Assembly (NCBI GenBank): GCA_028565635.1
Contig: JAOXYB010055245.1
Location: 1-11,226, forward strand
Source: Phoronis ovalis
Lineage: Eukaryota; Phoronida; Phoronidae
Length of the DNA stretch: 11,226 nucleotides
Direction of reading: 5' to 3'
The translations under genes were made by a program, and so were the position numbers. The notes beneath the pieces were generated by a model. The model saw only the letters and a program-made list of their open reading frames with translations, searched no databases and was not told the origin of the DNA. Positions 8,258-11,226 of the stretch are shown here, one piece after another (the stretch's first letter is position 1; each line of letters begins with the position of its first letter).

Positions 8258-10110
8258 CTGAGAGTTATTTAAAACATCAATAAAGTAAAACACTTTTACT
8301 TGTGAACAAAAGGTAGAAGGTGTTTTGCCTATAAAGTAATCCTTTTACAATCCGCTGCTTTATAGACTTATGATACTGAACTCTGCTGAACTTGACAGAT
8401 ATATAATTCAAAAGGCACAAAATTATCCATATTATACTATATGATTTCAAATGACAAATCTCAGTTATCAAAAATGTGATTTTAATCAGGTTCAAATTTT
8501 CACTTGGTTTCTACTTTCAGTAGACCATGATATCAATCTGCTGTCCAATATAAGCTCAGGCCTTGGTTGAATAAATGTAAATGACCACAAAATATTCAAT
8601 ACAATCTTTTGATATGGGCAAGCATACAAACAGGATAACAAAATGATAAACAATCCAAGTCTGAAGTAAAATACAGAGCTGTGATTTTTCAAGGGTGCTT
8701 ATAATTGCCTTTCTTAAAACTCCCACAAGCAGTTGAAAACTAATAAAGCATATGATGTCAACTCTTAAATTATGTGAATTATGCCTTCACGCCAACAATC
8801 AGCAAATCAGTTTAACACTCCAAGTCATCTAATCACAGTTCTTATCAAACTGGAATCTATAGCTCTTTCATATTATCAACATGTCATGATAAATATTCCC
8901 CTATACTGGTAGCAGCAACTAGATCTTAATCCTGGCTGTAATCCTGACATGCAATCAAGTTGACATTATGTTCAGTTCACCATGGAGTCACATTTAACAG
9001 TTACAAATATGTAGTAACAAACCATAAAAAAATAACTGTGCCTTAAGGTTACAATTAAAAGTGTGATTCTTTCCTAATCGGCCACTAAATGTGCTTGATG
9101 CAGTGTACTCTGTTAAAATATGTTCTCAAAGAATGTATTCAGCATCCTATATACAAATACACCTTTTTACTCAATTCATTCCTTTGTATACATAATAAAT
9201 ATGTCAATGACTTTAAAAAAATATGCAAGGTTATAACCTAAAACAGAAATGTATATATAGCATATATACACAATATTTCACTGGGCCACACAGGTATGAA
9301 CAACTGTGGCACCTTCAAGAAAAGAAACACTAAATGTCCAGCTGAATGAACTATCCACATGTTTAATTCCTCAAGCATATCAATACACCAATAACCTCCC
9401 AGAGATATTTATGGGCACAGTAACAAGTTAATAATAAAAATCCAAAGAACATTATATTTTAATATTTTTATAATGTAATTTAAATTATGAATGATTCAAA
9501 GGTTGATAGAGGTCAATATTTAATGCTTTTACATAAAATAAGGATATAACCTGGATATAAAAATCACTGAACCCCTCTTGCTAGGGGAAGTTTAGACTCT
9601 GAATATTTTGAGTTCTTTTCAAATATTGCCTAATCTTACAACAGACAGGTCTTTTCTTTTGGTTCAATGAAGGTTGATTAAAACTATTATCCCTAATTTA
9701 TCAGGGTATCTAAAAAACCAGCTGGTAGTATGCACTTAGTTTAAAATCAGCAAAGACCCAGAAAATAAATATGTATCAGTACAGATTTCAAATATGTGTA
9801 TTCATTGTACAATAATCAGAACCTTACTTTATTTATTACATTCAGCTTATTAAATTTATTACCATAGTAGCCCTATGATTCTTAACATGAATCTATAGAA
9901 ATTGAGACATGTTTGAATAATGTAGGAATGGTTTATAGTATACTTTTAATCAAATGCATAACTGGACCCTTTTTTGAAAAAAAAACAGAATGAAAGCATT
10001 TCAAAGTTCAAGATCGAAAGCACAAACAACAGATCTTCAAAAGTAAATAGCTTGCAATTCTACAAAACATTTTTGTATTAACGTAAAGAAATAAATAAGT
10101 GGTTTGTTGA
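8258..10110. other. AT-rich flank upstream of the minus-strand exon; no supported gene
   Basis: This is 5' of the coding exon on its own strand, so a promoter or non-coding first exon would be sought here. CpG is nearly absent (about one in 8281-8760 by eye), so there is no CpG island. A minus-strand donor-like AAA|GTAAGG at about 9824-9832 could end an upstream non-coding exon, but nothing else supports it. A small CCCCT/AGGGG hairpin lies at 9572-9587. Confidence 0.45.
9250..9270. repeat. TA-rich palindrome, 9-bp stem with 3-base loop
   Basis: TGTATATAT and ATATATACA are perfect reverse complements around AGC. Short alternating TA/TG palindromes like this arise readily from microsatellite slippage. 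No function is assigned. Confidence 0.4.
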
Positions 10111-10128
10111 GAATTTCAATATATTCAG

Positions 10129-10353
10129 TACACAGTCATGCTGGATAAAAGCAAATGTAAATTTAATGCAAATGTTATTTTTACACATCCTAATGGAAGA
10201 ATGGATGATGTCATAGTACGAGACAGGTCAAAGAATAAAAACCGGTTTAAGACACCTTCAGCAATACACAGCGTTATTATAGTTTACTGTACATTGAATG
10301 TAATCTTCCACCATTCATTATTGCTAAATACGTATATGGGAATTGGTTCATAG
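10129..10353 (+). pseudogene. Possible relic of a filamin-type (ABP280) Ig repeat
   Basis: After a plausible acceptor (TATATTCAG, AG at 10127-10128) a phase-0 frame runs 74 codons to TAG. It starts YTVMLDKSK and later reads THPNGRMDDVIVRD, then RFKTPSAIHSVIIVY and CTLNVIFHHS. Filamin repeats have the order P-[SN]-G, then V-x-D, DGTY, a [YF]xxP turn, G-x-H-x-V-x-V-x-Y, and a closing SPF. The frame follows that order and spacing to within about two residues, but it lacks DGTY, the Gly before H, and the final Pro-Phe. That fits a decayed copy. Filamin repeats occur in filamins and in TRIM-NHL proteins. It lies on the strand opposite the supported exon and has no good donor. Open-frame length alone is not significant at this base composition. 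Confidence 0.2.
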
Positions 10354-11226
10354 AAGAGGCAAGCAGCCAACATGCAGTAGCAGACTAATATAATCCTGTT
10401 CACAAAATATATTCTCATTTGAAAATTTTCGATCCATTTTCAATGTATAATTGTCCAAAACCACCACTCTTAAAAAAAATCAGGACAATACTTTTTCTTT
10501 TTAAATTTAAGTTCCATTAACTTAGGTCACAGGATGAAAGCTATACATTGCATAACTTGTTAATATTTTAATCATTATCTTGTACAACAAATGAACCAAG
10601 CAAAAGAAGATCATGTATTAAACTACTGAAAAGCAGGTTTTGGTCTGGGAATGCCGGTGGAGTGAAAATGTTATACTTCAGGGTTACCCTAGCAATCATT
10701 GCATTGAAAATATCTAGATTTCTTTTAAAAAAATCTTTACTTTATTAACAAAATTACATTCACATTTTCAAAATTTAAAGAGGGTTAAAATGAATTTTTT
10801 ATCAAGACATTTATTTTACAAGGAAATAAACACAATTTTACGAATAAATCTATTATTTTACATTGTAAGAATTGTGATTTGACAGTGTAATTGGAAACTG
10901 TAATTAGAATTTTTTTCTGCAAGAGGATAATATAACAATAATAAAATTCTGTGCCTTTAGAAATGTCATGATGAATGATTAAAAATATAGATATGAATTA
11001 AACACAAGTCACATCAAATAGAAGACAGTATTGTATAATCATTACCCAGGACTAAAATTAGTCCTTACAAAGTCACTGGTTATTTAATAACTGCAGAACA
11101 CATGATTATAATGTTTGTATTTAATGTGGCGAGAACCGTTAAAATACTCTAACTTGCAAAAAATATTGATATTTTCTTTTTTTGTGAATTCTGCTTGGCC
11201 ATATTCTTTGGAATAAATTTACAAAA
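10354..11226. other. AT-rich, nothing recognisable
   Basis: Homopolymer-rich sequence with stops in all frames and only a few scattered CpGs. No repeat, RNA gene or convincing splice pair is seen. Confidence 0.5.

Noticed and set aside
8277-8692. Two minus-strand frames just upstream of the coding exon
   Set aside because: AT-driven composition, CpG nearly absent, not in continuous frame with the exon, and overlapping at their ends. They look like intron or UTR sequence.
9250-9270. TA palindrome as a miRNA precursor
   Set aside because: The stem is 9 bp with a 3-base loop, far too short for a precursor hairpin.

Overview
The window looks like nuclear DNA from an animal. It is roughly 70% A+T by eye, with long stretches free of open frames, frequent homopolymers, strong CpG depletion, and one compact coding block that ends at a textbook GT splice donor. 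Nothing bacterial is visible: no operons, no ribosome binding sites, no tRNA or rRNA. A perfect match to the CTCF consensus fits a bilaterian animal. The AT-rich, CpG-poor texture would suit a mollusc or another lophotrochozoan, but that is only an inference.

The one well-supported gene part lies on the minus strand at 7789-8229. It is a 147-codon exon that starts at an ATG in strong translation context and ends in phase 0 at a GTATGT donor. It encodes a basic, Ser/Pro-rich, probably disordered N-terminus with six Ser/Thr-Pro sites, an RRxS site, an RxxxSxP site and two copies of an SPDQP motif. I do not recognise the family. Transcription runs toward lower coordinates, so 1-7788 is most simply the following intron or introns and 8230-11226 is upstream intron, 5' UTR or promoter sequence. 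One phase-compatible open frame (7353-7481, minus) could be a second exon, but its splice acceptor is weak.

The non-coding part, left to right: 1-2300 is AT-rich with two weak minus-strand micro-exon candidates (677-738 and 1142-1198). At 2315-2328 there is a perfect DR2 nuclear-receptor-type repeat. At 2960-3079 a 12-bp inverted repeat encloses the CTCF match (3038-3051). At 3671-3860 a GC-richer pocket carries a hairpin, a CCAAT box and E-boxes. At 5864-6106 there is a degenerate tandem array of a TAGCAAGTTGTCA-like unit. At 10129-10353 on the plus strand there is an open frame whose residue pattern resembles a worn filamin-type Ig repeat.

I see no complete gene, transposon, CRISPR array or multi-gene system. 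The most interesting items are the orphan exon with its twin SPDQP motif, the possible filamin-repeat relic, and the CTCF and DR2 sites in otherwise featureless intron-like DNA.
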